64,000 nucleotides of DNA from Mucilaginibacter ginsenosidivorax (GCF_007971525.1 NZ_CP042437.1:6014001-6078000); one strand, 5' to 3'. Positions 8,127 through 17,307 are shown, counted from the stretch's first letter. Notes: a model not told the origin generated them from the sequence alone. Program-made: numbers and translations.

Positions 8127-8630
8127 ATGAAATCAGTAAAAGGGCAATATACCACAACAACGGGCGAGCAGGCGCCTTCAAAACCGTATGTAATACCTGA
8201 GCATGATGCATCGGCATTTATGTTACATGATTTGTTTGTGCCCTACGAAACTTATTTTAAATCGCCGCTGGCCAAGCTTGGTGCTATAAAACACGGCTTG
8301 CAATCTGCCGCCATTACCGATTTAATTCGTGTTACGGGTGCTACGCAAATTGATGTTGCCAAATGGCTTGATATCACCGAGCCAACCCTGCGTAAACACA
8401 TCCAGGGTTCACGAGGTTTAAACCAGGGCCTGAGTGAGCACATCATCCAGCTTTTTGAACTTTTTAATAAAGGCCTTGATACCTTTGGTACGCTTGATGA
8501 ATTTAAAAGCTGGTTAAAACATTATAACCCCGGCATTGATGCCATTCCCTTTGATTTGCTTGATACCATCACCGGCATAAACATTGTAATAGCCCAGCTT
8601 GTTCGTATTGATTACGGGGTACTCGCTTAG
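8127..8630 (+). CDS. Xre/MbcA/ParS-type antitoxin of RES toxin (167 aa)
   Basis: The antitoxin and probable autorepressor of the pair. The central part holds a helix-turn-helix (RVTGATQIDVAKWLDITE, then PTLRKHIQG) typical of Xre-type antitoxins, and the C-terminal ~55 residues (LFNKGLDTFGTLDEFKSWL, then PFDLLDTITGINIVIAQLVR) are the MbcA/ParS/Xre toxin-binding domain. I chose ATG 8127; a TTG at 8121 lies in the -7 element. The N-terminal ~35 residues before LHDLFVPYETYF are Thr/Pro-rich and probably disordered. A perfect palindrome lies directly upstream. The partner toxin gene starts 128 bases downstream, an unusually wide gap filled by an inverted-repeat element. Confidence 0.88.
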   Translation: MKSVKGQYTTTTGEQAPSKPYVIPEHDASAFMLHDLFVPYETYFKSPLAKLGAIKHGLQSAAITDLIRVTGATQIDVAKWLDITEPTLRKHIQGSRGLNQGLSEHIIQLFELFNKGLDTFGTLDEFKSWLKHYNPGIDAIPFDLLDTITGINIVIAQLVRIDYGVLA

Positions 8631-8631
8631 T

Positions 8632-8757
8632 TATTGAATGAATTATTGAATTATTGATTGTGAACAGTTGTTCCAAATTCAGATGATTGCACCAATAATT
8701 CAACATTCAGGACTTTTTAAATCAATAATTCAGTAAATCGATAATTCAATAATTAAA
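8632..8757. repeat. inverted tandem-word element, AATTATTGA family (copy 1)
   Basis: The left arm (TTATTGAATGAATTATTGAA) and right arm (TCGATAATTCAATAATT) are degenerate tandem copies of a roughly 9-base word in opposite orientation, with an unrelated centre. The right arm (AAATCAATAATTCAGT) matches that of 32319-32473. It fills the whole gap between antitoxin and toxin and would put a hairpin in the shared mRNA. Confidence 0.8.
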
Positions 8758-8758
8758 C

Positions 8759-9223
8759 TTGCTCACCTACCGCATAAGCCAAACCAAATATGCCCATGAC
8801 CGTAAAGGTTCGGGTATCGACGGGAGATGGAACTCGCTGGGGCAGTATGTAATTTACACCGGTGGCTCGCTTGCGCTTTTCTGTTTGGAGAAACTTGCCC
8901 ATTCGGTGGGGACATCATTGCAGAGCGGCGATTTTTCGGTGATCATTATTGAGGTTCCGGATAAGTTGGCTATCACCGAAATAACGATTGAGCAACTTAA
9001 CAACCTTAACCCACAATGGGCTAAGGTGATCAATTATCCCATTACCCAACAGTTGGGCGATGAATGGCTGCATAAAATGGAAACTGCGATTTTAAAAGTG
9101 CCATCGGCAATTATTGACCTGGAATATAATTACCTGCTTAACCCGGCCCATCCGGATTTCGAAAAAATTAAAATTCGTAGCGTAAGCAAATTTACCTTCG
9201 ATCCGCGGTTAAAGGCGCAATAG
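8759..9223 (+). CDS. RES-domain toxin (NAD-degrading type, 154 aa)
   Basis: Toxin of the Xre/RES pair. RES toxins of this family degrade NAD+ (known of the family). The conserved Arg is in the first residues (YRIS), followed by the GSGIDGRWNSLGQYVIYT block, with Glu 44 in CLEKLAHS and a Ser near VPSAIIDLEYNYLLNP; these are the R, E and S positions. The length is normal. The start is a TTG at 8759, chosen because the essential Arg follows within five codons and no ATG precedes it. TTG plus the hairpin-forming gap may keep toxin output below antitoxin output, but this is inference. Confidence 0.88.
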   Translation: MLTYRISQTKYAHDRKGSGIDGRWNSLGQYVIYTGGSLALFCLEKLAHSVGTSLQSGDFSVIIIEVPDKLAITEITIEQLNNLNPQWAKVINYPITQQLGDEWLHKMETAILKVPSAIIDLEYNYLLNPAHPDFEKIKIRSVSKFTFDPRLKAQ

Positions 9224-9276
9224 GCAGTTGTAAGTAACATAATTATGCTATACTTGCAATTTTACCGAACTTTAAA

Positions 9277-10542
9277 ATGCCAATAATAATGCCTGGCAAA
9301 AAAATATTCAGTTTTAGTTTTGCCCTTATTGCCCTGTTATTCAGTTGCACGGTATTGCATGCGCAGGATAAAAAATATATACCGCTTGGTCACTCCAAAC
9401 TTAAGGATACTATTGTTGCTGCCCCGGCCGATACGGCGAATGAAAAAGACATTATTGATGTTATCAGTTCGGTTTTTGTTAAGGCTGATAAAAATGCAAA
9501 GGTCGATTCTATCGGCACAAAGCCGGTTATTTCCATTTTACCGGCTTTTGGTTATACTTTGCAAACATCACTGGCGGCTACCATATCCGGTAATATCGCT
9601 TTCCGCACAGCTTTAAAAGCCCGTATATCTACAATAACCGTAAACCCTGCCTATACCGAAAAGAAACAAATTATCATCCCGCTGCTGGCCAGTATCTGGA
9701 CAAGGGACAATCAATTTAATATCATCAGCGATTTAAGGTATTTTAAATACCCGCAGAGCACCTTTGGCCTTGGCAGTCACTCTAATATCGCCAACGAAAA
9801 TCCGCTCGATTACTCTTTTTTCAGGATTAATGAAACGGTGTTACGAAACGTTGGCGGGAATTTTTTTGCCGGCCTGGGCTATATTTTTGACGACCGCTGG
9901 AATATGCAGGAAAAAGGCCAGCTAAACGGTGGTGTGTCTGATTACGAAAAATACGGGCCCATAAAGCGTGCTATATCAACCGGCCTCACCGTTAATGCAT
10001 TATTTGACAGCCGCGACAATTCTATAAACCCCGCGCGCGGTTTTTATACAGCAATAACCTACCGGGATAACTTTACATTTTTAGGTAGCACAACACCCTG
10101 GCGTTCGCTTATTATTGATATCAGGAAATACTACCATTTGCCAGGTAACTCAGATAACGTTTTTGCCATATGGTCATACAACTGGCTTATACTTAACGGT
10201 CGCCCTGCTTACCTCGATTTGCCATCTACGGCTAACGATCAAAATTTCACAACCGGGCGGGGCTATATCCAGGGGCGTTTTCGTGGCGCCCAGATGATGT
10301 ATCTTGAGGGGGAGTACCGCTTTAAAATTACCCGCAATGGTTTGTTGGGTGGGGTAATGTTTGTAAATGGCCAATCGTTTTCGGCAGCACCGGGCAGTGG
10401 TTTGCAGGCTGTACAGCCTGGCTACGGGCCGGGCCTTCGCATTAAACTTAATAAAGTATCAAAAACAAATATAGCCATTGACTACGGCTTTGGCCGACAG
10501 GGCTCCAGGGGATTGTTCATTAACGTGGGCGAAGTTTTTTAG
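9277..10542 (+). CDS. BamA/TamA-family outer membrane protein (421 aa)
   Basis: A surface-antigen-type 16-strand barrel. After a signal peptide (FSFALIALLFSCTVLHAQ) comes a short linker, and from ~residue 95 a series of alternating strands. Family hallmarks are DSRDNSINPARGFY (~245-258), the FRGAQMMYLEGEYRF segment and the final GPGLRIKLNKVSKTNIAIDYGFG block. It has no POTRA domains, so it is the short Omp85-like type, not BamA itself. The substrate is unknown. Alternative ATGs near the start (9277, 9289) both precede the signal peptide. The gene stands alone, with the RES toxin gene 53 bases upstream on the same strand. Confidence 0.82.
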   Translation: MPIIMPGKKIFSFSFALIALLFSCTVLHAQDKKYIPLGHSKLKDTIVAAPADTANEKDIIDVISSVFVKADKNAKVDSIGTKPVISILPAFGYTLQTSLAATISGNIAFRTALKARISTITVNPAYTEKKQIIIPLLASIWTRDNQFNIISDLRYFKYPQSTFGLGSHSNIANENPLDYSFFRINETVLRNVGGNFFAGLGYIFDDRWNMQEKGQLNGGVSDYEKYGPIKRAISTGLTVNALFDSRDNSINPARGFYTAITYRDNFTFLGSTTPWRSLIIDIRKYYHLPGNSDNVFAIWSYNWLILNGRPAYLDLPSTANDQNFTTGRGYIQGRFRGAQMMYLEGEYRFKITRNGLLGGVMFVNGQSFSAAPGSGLQAVQPGYGPGLRIKLNKVSKTNIAIDYGFGRQGSRGLFINVGEVF

Positions 10543-10771
10543 GTATGTAAAAAGTAACCGGATAAAGGGTGCAAATCGTGTTTCGGAGAGGTTGTTAATT
10601 AATTATATTTTTTGACTAACGGGGGATATTTTTAATAATATCCCGAACAATAATAAGGCAACGTTGTTTATTTATCATAAGTGCGTTAAAAAAAGTTAAA
10701 TATTTACTGAATTAATTTGTATTGATAAAATTTTAGAATTTTTATTGTTAGCTTTAACCATCAATTAGCCT

Positions 10772-11365
10772 ATGAACGGTATCCGGTTTACTAAATGGTT
10801 TGCGATATATGCCTTGCTCATTTCGGTGGTGGTTTCATCATGCCAGAAAGATGAGAGTGTTAAGGATATGGAGACCACTAAGCCGGTAACTGCAGCTGAT
10901 AGTACTGCCTTAGGTATTATTAATACTCCCGGTAATTTTTTAGCTGGTAAAGGTGTGTTAAAAATAACTATCGAAGACTCTACCTACACTTTTGACGCCG
11001 GTACCGATTCAATAGCATTCATTAACGTTCATAACAGCGATAACAAATATTTTGGCATTACGGCCATTAATAAAGCCCATACCATGAGCTTTGGTATAAG
11101 CTCGGAAGGTCTTGCATCGGCCAGTATTAACAGCAAGGTTGCCGGCAGCCAGTTTTTATTTACCGTTGATGAGAAAAAACCACTGCTGCAATACACGCTG
11201 ACTAAGTTTGTTGGCAAGGACGACTCGGGCAAAATCACCATTGATAAATACAACAAAGATAATATGATAGCAAAAGGTACATTTTTTACCTTTTTAGCTA
11301 AAGACGATAAAGAAAACTCTCCATTTTATCGTGTAGAAGGCAGTTTTGAGCTTCAGTTGAAATAA
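10772..11365 (+). CDS. hypothetical lipoprotein (197 aa)
   Basis: The N-terminus has a hydrophobic segment ending in a lipobox (ISVVVSSC, Cys ~24), so the mature protein is probably lipid-anchored. The mature part starts with an acidic linker (QKDESVKDMETTKPV) and then a beta-rich domain (KGVLKITIEDSTYTFDAG, later FFTFLAKDDKENSPFYRVEG). This pattern is common in Bacteroidetes DUF6252-like lipoproteins, but I cannot assign the family firmly. An imperfect hairpin (GGGATATT/AATATCCC, 10625-10646) lies in the 229-base gap upstream. Nothing suggests an operon. Confidence 0.75.
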   Translation: MNGIRFTKWFAIYALLISVVVSSCQKDESVKDMETTKPVTAADSTALGIINTPGNFLAGKGVLKITIEDSTYTFDAGTDSIAFINVHNSDNKYFGITAINKAHTMSFGISSEGLASASINSKVAGSQFLFTVDEKKPLLQYTLTKFVGKDDSGKITIDKYNKDNMIAKGTFFTFLAKDDKENSPFYRVEGSFELQLK

Positions 11366-11520
11366 ATATCATTCGGTTTAACAGCAGTTATTTATATTGT
11401 AAGCCAGTATTATTTGCGTAATTTAAAGGTAAAAAAGCCGTTGCAACTAAGCTATTTACAACGGCGACAGCTAAAATTCCCCTTATTTTTTGTACCTTTA
11501 TACAAATTTTAAAGACATTG

Positions 11521-11823
11521 ATGAAAGTATTTATTGCAGGGCTTCCTTTAGAAGTAGATGAGGCCGAATTAACAGCAGTTTTTGGTGATTTTGGGCCGGT
11601 TAAGTCCCTCAGAATCATTAAAGACCGCGAAACAAAAGAGAGTAAGGGTTTTGGGTTTGTAGAGATGGTGAACGATAACGAAGCGAAGGAAGCGATAAGG
11701 TGTATGAATGGCGCAAGTTATTATGGACGCAGGATTACGGTTAACATAGCCGAAGATAAGGGTCCTGGTTTTAACGGCGGTGGCAACACCGGCGGTGGTA
11801 AAGGCGGTTTCAGACGCAACTAA
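11521..11823 (+). CDS. RRM-type RNA-binding protein (100 aa)
   Basis: A single RNA-recognition motif with RNP2 (VFIAGLP, residues ~3-9) and RNP1 (KGFGFVEM, ~42-49), followed by a Gly/Lys/Arg-rich tail (GGGNTGGGKGGFRRN). Bacterial RRM proteins of this size are common in Bacteroidetes and cyanobacteria and probably act as RNA chaperones in stress. The ATG at 11521 is used; the adjacent TTG at 11518 would add only one residue. A strong terminator follows 30 bases after the stop. It stands alone. Confidence 0.93.
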   Translation: MKVFIAGLPLEVDEAELTAVFGDFGPVKSLRIIKDRETKESKGFGFVEMVNDNEAKEAIRCMNGASYYGRRITVNIAEDKGPGFNGGGNTGGGKGGFRRN

Positions 11824-11854
11824 GAGCTTTAAAATTTATTCTTTTTTAAAATAT

Positions 11855-11879
11855 AAGCCGGGCATTGCCTGGCTTTTTT
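11855..11879 (+). terminator. rho-independent terminator after RRM gene
   Basis: Stem AGCCGGGC/GCCTGGCT with loop ATT, followed by a T6 run, 31 bases after the stop codon of the RRM gene. Confidence 0.85.
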
Positions 11880-11972
11880 ATTGGGGTTATTTCCCGTTGC
11901 GCTACAATTTTAAATGATTATGCCGGCTATTAGTATTTTCGAAATAAATGTATAAATTAGTTTATGATTATG

Positions 11973-11988
11973 TGGCTTTATAAAGCCA
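11973..11988. promoter_or_regulatory. 16-bp perfect palindrome upstream of NHL/T9SS gene
   Basis: TGGCTTTATAAAGCCA is its own reverse complement and is followed closely by TATACTTTATAC, a possible promoter. It lies ~100 bases before the GTG start at 12086. It may be an operator, but chance is possible. Confidence 0.35.
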
Positions 11989-12085
11989 TATACTTTATAC
12001 TGATATGCCCAAACCTGCATCTGTTTTCTGCAATTTGTGAAGAATAAAAACGTGCAATGGTTGGTTTGTAATTTAACCTAAGCAA

Positions 12086-15000
12086 GTGCGCGCATCTGTA
12101 AAAATCGGGGTATTCTTTCTGCTTTGGCTGGCGGCTTTAACTGTTTTTGGGCAGGCGCCCGTAATTACTTATACAACACCAAACGTTTATAAAGTTGGCA
12201 CAGGCATACCAGCATTAAATCCGACTAATACCGGCGGCCCGGTGCCGGCAACGGTTTATGGACAGACAGATGTATTTGCGGGCACCGGTTTACACGGAAC
12301 ACAAAATGGCAACATAAACCAGGCGCAGTTTACGGAGCCGTATGGGATGACGATTGACGCCGCGGGCAATATTTACCTTGCCGATGCAGATAACTACCGC
12401 ATCCGGATGATAACGGCCGCCGGGCAGGTATCAACACTTGCCCCGGACGGGATTCCAGGCGGCCCCAATTTTGCTTCCCCCAAATTTAACCTGCCACATG
12501 GGGTGGTGAGGGATGCTGCAGGGAACCTGTTTGTAGCCAATTATAATAACCACAATATATTAAAAATTGTGCCTGATGGCACAATTACCGTATTTGCAGG
12601 TGGCTTATTAATTGGTACGCCGTTGGATGGACAAGGTACGGCTGCCAGTATTATTAACCCTAATGCAATAGCGATTGACGCCGCCGGTACCTTGTATGTA
12701 TCTGATGGGAATAACCTTATCCGCAAAATTTCTCCTACTGGCTATGTATACACATTTGTTGGCAGCGGGGCAGCAGCCACAGTTGATGGTAAATACAATA
12801 CCGCCAGTTTTAACCAGCCTGCCGGTATGGTTGTTGATGCCGCAGGTAATATTTATGTGGCCGAGCAAAAAGGGAATGTGATCAGAAAAGTAACGCCATT
12901 TGGTGATGTAACTACTATAGCAGGCAGCGGGCAATTTGGTGCAAATGATGGCACGGGCTCGGCAGCAAGTTTTGCTTCGCCTACCGGTATCACTATTGAT
13001 AAATCCGGAAATTTATATGTAACCGATTGGGGTAACGGCAAAATAAGAAGAATATCTCCGGATAACGTTGTTACCACTATAGCAGGCGGCGGGCCACAAG
13101 GCACAAATAGCGGGGTAGGCAGCCAGGTTTATTTTAATCTTCCGGCGGGTATTATTTTGGATAACGAGGGCAACTTACTGGTATCTGAACTCAATGGCAA
13201 TATTATCAAAAAGGTTATTGCTACGGGTTATACTATTGATAAAGCCCTGCCGCCCGGTTTAGTATTTGATCCTAAAACAGGTATTATAACCGGAACGCCA
13301 ACGGTTATATGGCCGGCTACTGATTATGTGGTTACTGCTTACAATGCAGGAGGTAGCAGTAGCTTTACTGTGAATATAAAAGTTGCAGAGTTTGTAGGCA
13401 ATGTTTCGGCATCGGCTGTAACAGGAAATATAAGTAATTGTGAAAATGGCGGTGCCACCTCATATCAGCAATTTACCGCATCGGGTGTTCAATTGTCCGA
13501 AAATATAAAAGTTGCAGCGCCTGCAGGTTTCCTGGTGTCGGCAAGTCCGGCCCTGGGCTATAATAAATTGCTTTACCTTGCCTTAAATGGCGATAAAGTG
13601 AATCCGGTTAAGGTTTATATAAAACTTGAAGACAACGCCATAGCTGGTAACTATGCAGACAACGTAATTTTATCGTCGGCCGGCGCCGCTGATGTTTTAG
13701 TACCGGTGAACAGTTCTGTGCTTAAAATACCAGTGGTAAATGCTGTGCCCAACCCCGGCGCTTATTGTAATGGAGAGGTAATTACTCCTATTATTTTTTC
13801 GGGGACTGCTGATAGTTACAGCTGGACAAACAGTAGCACAGGCATTGGGCTTGCAGCAAATGGAACAGGAACTATCTCATTCGCTGCTCAAAACAATAGC
13901 GCTATTCCTATTACCTCAACTATTACTGTTACGCCTACTTCTTCGTTGGGTGTGTGCCCGGGTGTGCCGGTTACTTTTGTAATAACGGTTAATCCGTCGG
14001 TGGCGCCAACGATAAGCATACGGCAGGTAAATGTTACATGCCCTGGGCAGTCAGTGTCATTTAGTGCTACAGTAACTAATACGGGCGTTAGTCCTAAATA
14101 TCAATGGCAGGTAAACGGTAGTAATGCTGGCTTAAATAACGCTGTTTTCACCAGCAATGCTTTACAGGCCAACGACGCGATTACCTGTATAGTTACAAAT
14201 ACCAGTATACCTTGCAGCACGCCGACCATATCAAACACTCTTAAGGTGATTTACAGACCGGACGAAGCCCCGCCAACCGTACGAATTGATAAGGTTGGCG
14301 ACGTTAGTGTTTGCGCAGGCAGCGATTTTTTATTTACAGCAATTACCGTAAACGAAGGTGTTAATCCAACTTATCAATGGCTGTTAAACGGCCTGCCGGT
14401 TACAAATAGCACCGGGAAAACCTACAGCAGCAACACATTTGTAAACGGCGACAGGATAACCTGTGCAGTTATCAACAATGATGGCTGCAATCCAATTATT
14501 TCTCCCATATCTTTACCGGCGAATATTATTATTACACCGTTACAAACAAGCAGTGTAACTATCAATACATCGGTTGCCATGCCAATATGCGCGGCAATGC
14601 CGGTTACATTTACACCGTTACCGGCCAATTATCAAACATCAGAGGGTTTACCAACCTATGTCTGGTATTTGAACGGCGTGCAGGTTGGCAGTAATAATAC
14701 CTACACCCCTAATGCCCTTGCCAATGGCGACGAAGTATATTGTCTTATGACTACTTATGGTAAATGTGTAGCTCCCACACCTGTTCAATCAAACACAATT
14801 AAAGTGTTGTTAAAGCCGGTTGTTTCTCCAACGGTTAGCATTAGTCCAAATGGGGCAGTTAGTTCGTGTTCCGGTGCTGCGCTTTCTTTTACGGCCACCA
14901 CTACAAACGCAGGCAGTAGCCCTACTTACCGGTGGATGGTAAACGGACAGCAAATTAATAATCAGGGAAGTGTTTTTGCTGCAAGTACACTGTCGGATGG

Positions 15001-15655
15001 CGATAAAGTTACCTGTATAGTAATTAATAATGATGGATGCATACCGGCTTCCTCGCCGGTATCTGAAACTGCTGATATTATTGCTACGCCAATACAGGTA
15101 AGTACGGTAACTATTTCGGCTTCTGTAACCATGCCTGTATGTGCCGGAAACGAAATAACCTTTACACCTATACCCTTAAACTACCAAACATCTGCAGGTG
15201 CGCCAACTTACATTTGGTATGTTAATGGCACGATGGTAAGTGTTAACGATACTTATACTACCAAAACCTTAGCCGGTGGCGACCAGGTTTATTGCCTTAT
15301 GACAACCTACGGCAAGTGTGTGGCACCCACACCGGCACAATCAAATATTATCAATATAAGCCTTTCGCCAGAAAGTGGTTGTATAACACCACCAATAGTT
15401 ATACCCAATGCTTTTACGCCCAATGGCGATGGCTATAATGATACCTGGAACATACCGGCCCTGGCAAATTATCCCGGTTGTATAGTAAGTGTATTTAACC
15501 GTTATGGAGTTTCGGTATTCAGATCGGTAAATTATACAAAAGCATGGAACGGGAACTACAATAGCAACGCGCTACCGTCCGGAACGTATTACTACATCAT
15601 TGATCCTAAAAACGGGCAAGCAAAATTATCTGGTTACGTAGCTGTTATAAAATAA
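12086..15655 (+). CDS. secreted NHL-repeat / Ig-like protein with T9SS type B C-terminal domain (1189 aa)
   Basis: A cell-surface or secreted protein. Order: signal peptide (~1-23, ending LTVFGQ), NHL beta-propeller repeats (~65-385, with recurring GMTIDAAGNIYLADADNYRI), a putative Ig-like domain (~390-435), several PKD/Ig-like repeats, then the gliding-motility-associated C-terminal domain (PNAFTPNGDGYNDTW ... NALPSGTYYYII) that routes proteins to the type IX secretion system. DNA 14261-14816 and 14817-15366 encode two ~185-residue units with near-identical ends (QVYCLMTTYGKCVAPTP), an internal duplication. The GTG start is used because the signal peptide follows at once. It is likely an adhesin or matrix protein, with no catalytic motif. 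The gene is alone. Confidence 0.9.
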   Translation: MRASVKIGVFFLLWLAALTVFGQAPVITYTTPNVYKVGTGIPALNPTNTGGPVPATVYGQTDVFAGTGLHGTQNGNINQAQFTEPYGMTIDAAGNIYLADADNYRIRMITAAGQVSTLAPDGIPGGPNFASPKFNLPHGVVRDAAGNLFVANYNNHNILKIVPDGTITVFAGGLLIGTPLDGQGTAASIINPNAIAIDAAGTLYVSDGNNLIRKISPTGYVYTFVGSGAAATVDGKYNTASFNQPAGMVVDAAGNIYVAEQKGNVIRKVTPFGDVTTIAGSGQFGANDGTGSAASFASPTGITIDKSGNLYVTDWGNGKIRRISPDNVVTTIAGGGPQGTNSGVGSQVYFNLPAGIILDNEGNLLVSELNGNIIKKVIATGYTIDKALPPGLVFDPKTGIITGTPTVIWPATDYVVTAYNAGGSSSFTVNIKVAEFVGNVSASAVTGNISNCENGGATSYQQFTASGVQLSENIKVAAPAGFLVSASPALGYNKLLYLALNGDKVNPVKVYIKLEDNAIAGNYADNVILSSAGAADVLVPVNSSVLKIPVVNAVPNPGAYCNGEVITPIIFSGTADSYSWTNSSTGIGLAANGTGTISFAAQNNSAIPITSTITVTPTSSLGVCPGVPVTFVITVNPSVAPTISIRQVNVTCPGQSVSFSATVTNTGVSPKYQWQVNGSNAGLNNAVFTSNALQANDAITCIVTNTSIPCSTPTISNTLKVIYRPDEAPPTVRIDKVGDVSVCAGSDFLFTAITVNEGVNPTYQWLLNGLPVTNSTGKTYSSNTFVNGDRITCAVINNDGCNPIISPISLPANIIITPLQTSSVTINTSVAMPICAAMPVTFTPLPANYQTSEGLPTYVWYLNGVQVGSNNTYTPNALANGDEVYCLMTTYGKCVAPTPVQSNTIKVLLKPVVSPTVSISPNGAVSSCSGAALSFTATTTNAGSSPTYRWMVNGQQINNQGSVFAASTLSDGDKVTCIVINNDGCIPASSPVSETADIIATPIQVSTVTISASVTMPVCAGNEITFTPIPLNYQTSAGAPTYIWYVNGTMVSVNDTYTTKTLAGGDQVYCLMTTYGKCVAPTPAQSNIINISLSPESGCITPPIVIPNAFTPNGDGYNDTWNIPALANYPGCIVSVFNRYGVSVFRSVNYTKAWNGNYNSNALPSGTYYYIIDPKNGQAKLSGYVAVIK

Positions 15656-15722
15656 CGGCTACGTAAAATACACAAAACCAAGCCCGCCCGGAGCAAGTTG
15701 CTTTTATGTTGATAGCGGCCGG

Positions 15723-16079
15723 TTAAAAAACTTGTGATAACTCAACGCCATCTGTATTGAATTTACTCAATAAGCTGTCGAGTTTGCTATTTAACTCGTT
15801 TAAATGAATTTTACCCTCATTAAAGGCTTGGGTTAATTGCGCTATTTCAAGCTCAATTTCTGGCAAAGCTGTTGTTTTGCTTTCAATTTTTTCACGCCGT
15901 AGTTGCTGCTTTGTTTCTAGCGCGTTAATTTTATATTCTGCGGTTGTGAGCAGGTAAAGCTGTTGCACATCATCTGAATAGATGTTGTTACTTACCTTGC
16001 TACTTTGTTGCTTGTTAAGCATAACTAAAATAATTGCGGCAACGATACCACTAATTAAAAGTGACATTACAGGATCCAT
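15723..16079 (-). CDS. small membrane-anchored SHOCT-like protein (118 aa)
   Basis: An N-terminal transmembrane segment (PVMSLLISGIVAAIILVM) is followed by NKQQSSKV, a coiled-coil-like middle, and a short C-terminal module (AQLTQAFNEGKIHLNELNSK) with the pattern of SHOCT modules (Leu-rich, Gly-Lys-Ile turn, helix). The 20073-20402 gene has the same architecture and similar words, so these are probably paralogues. The function is unknown; SHOCT modules are usually oligomerisation or targeting extensions. An inverted repeat (TTAATAACTATTG/CAATGTTATTAA, 16210-16241) lies upstream, 131 bases beyond its start. Confidence 0.6.
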   Translation of the reverse strand: MDPVMSLLISGIVAAIILVMLNKQQSSKVSNNIYSDDVQQLYLLTTAEYKINALETKQQLRREKIESKTTALPEIELEIAQLTQAFNEGKIHLNELNSKLDSLLSKFNTDGVELSQVF

Positions 16080-16320
16080 CTTTATTCTTCTCTCTTTCGT
16101 TTATAATTTAGTTTGCACAGTTTTGGAGTATTAGCTGTGGCATTGGCTGAAATAAATATATGGTTATTGTATATGAATGTTTAGTATGTGTTAATAAATC
16201 GGTCAATTGTTAATAACTATTGTATGAATCAATGTTATTAAGGGATTTATAGGCTAAAAACGTTATATATTTTGGTGTTTGTAAGTTGTTGTATAAAAAA
16301 CAGGCAATAATTGCGGACTA

Positions 16321-16836
16321 TCACCTGATGTGCTGATCGAGCCGTTTTTCGTAACAATAAAATCTGAGGCCGGGCCTGAAATTCAGGCCAATCTCTCCTG
16401 CAAAAACATACCCCATTTTAGGAAATAGCTTTTGAGTGGCCTTATTATGGGTATTAGTATCAATCCTGAGCGTTTTTATGCCACGCCGGGCAGCCTCAAA
16501 TTCGGCTTGCTTCAATAATGCGGCAGCTATGCCAAGACCTCGATAATTCGGGCTCACCGCCAGCCGATGTGTAACAATGGCCTCCTCGTTAATATCCCAA
16601 CCTACTTGTGTGTATTCTGCCTCCTGCTTGGTTGTTATAGCGGCAACGCCCGCAACCAAGCCATTTATTTCGGCTACCCAAAGGTAGCCAAGGTCGACAT
16701 CATTTTTAAAAACGCTTGTGTTGGGATAGGTGCTATCCCATTGTAGGTTGCCAGAGGCAATCATTTCGGGTATAAGCGCTGCTATAACTTCCATTATAAA
16801 AGGGATATCATTTAATGTAGCGAGCCTGATAAGCAT
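16321..16836 (-). CDS. GNAT-family N-acetyltransferase (171 aa)
   Basis: Acetyl-CoA-dependent acetyltransferase of unknown substrate. The GNAT core is clear: an N-terminal strand-helix pair (LIRLATLNDIPFIMEVIAAL), the central beta strands (YLWVAEINGLVAGVAAI), motif A with the CoA pyrophosphate loop (HRLAVSPNYRGLGIAAALL, residues ~90-108) and the C-terminal strand pair (LRIDTNTHNKATQKLFPKMG). The length is normal. It stands alone; the 3' end lies in a 241-base gap shared with the SHOCT-like gene. Confidence 0.85.
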   Translation of the reverse strand: MLIRLATLNDIPFIMEVIAALIPEMIASGNLQWDSTYPNTSVFKNDVDLGYLWVAEINGLVAGVAAITTKQEAEYTQVGWDINEEAIVTHRLAVSPNYRGLGIAAALLKQAEFEAARRGIKTLRIDTNTHNKATQKLFPKMGYVFAGEIGLNFRPGLRFYCYEKRLDQHIR

Positions 16837-16949
16837 ATATTGAAATTAGCGATAATGATTAAATGTCGAAATTAAAATTAATCTGCTGACAGCTTACACT
16901 GTGCAGGAAATTTAAAGATGAGAAATACCGGGCAGATAAATTCTTTTTG

Positions 16950-17111
16950 TTACTTAGAAACTGTACGATGCCTTATAAGCAGATGTTTTGTTTGTAACTG
17001 CGCCACAATAAGGCAAACTAAAAAAGCCAACATCCCGTAAAAAAGGATATTTTGCAAGGCATTGCCAACGCTAAGTTGCTGGGCGATAAATTGTGCTACC
17101 TGGCTTGCCAT
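16950..17111 (-). CDS. 53-aa small membrane protein
   Basis: An ATG-initiated 53-codon frame in the 471-base gap between the acetyltransferase and the 98-aa gene. The translation has a polar helix (MASQVAQFIAQQLSVGNALQ), one membrane-spanning segment (ILFYGMLAFLVCLIVAQL), and a basic tail (KHLLIRHRTVSK). This is a typical small single-pass protein with the positive charges on the cytoplasmic side. No family is recognised. It is short, but composition and layout are better than chance. Confidence 0.55.
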   Translation of the reverse strand: MASQVAQFIAQQLSVGNALQNILFYGMLAFLVCLIVAQLQTKHLLIRHRTVSK

Positions 17112-17307
17112 GTTTTTTATTTACGTTAGTAAACGAAACACTTATTAAAGTGTTTTACAACATTTAGGAATATAATAACGCTGAAATTTATGTTTTGGTA
17201 CAGATACCACTGCAATATAAATTAAATACGGTGCAGGGGAGTCGCCCGATTGTTTATACCTTTGCTAAGGCATACAAACAACGGGTTATAAAGTTAAATA
17301 ATAAATT

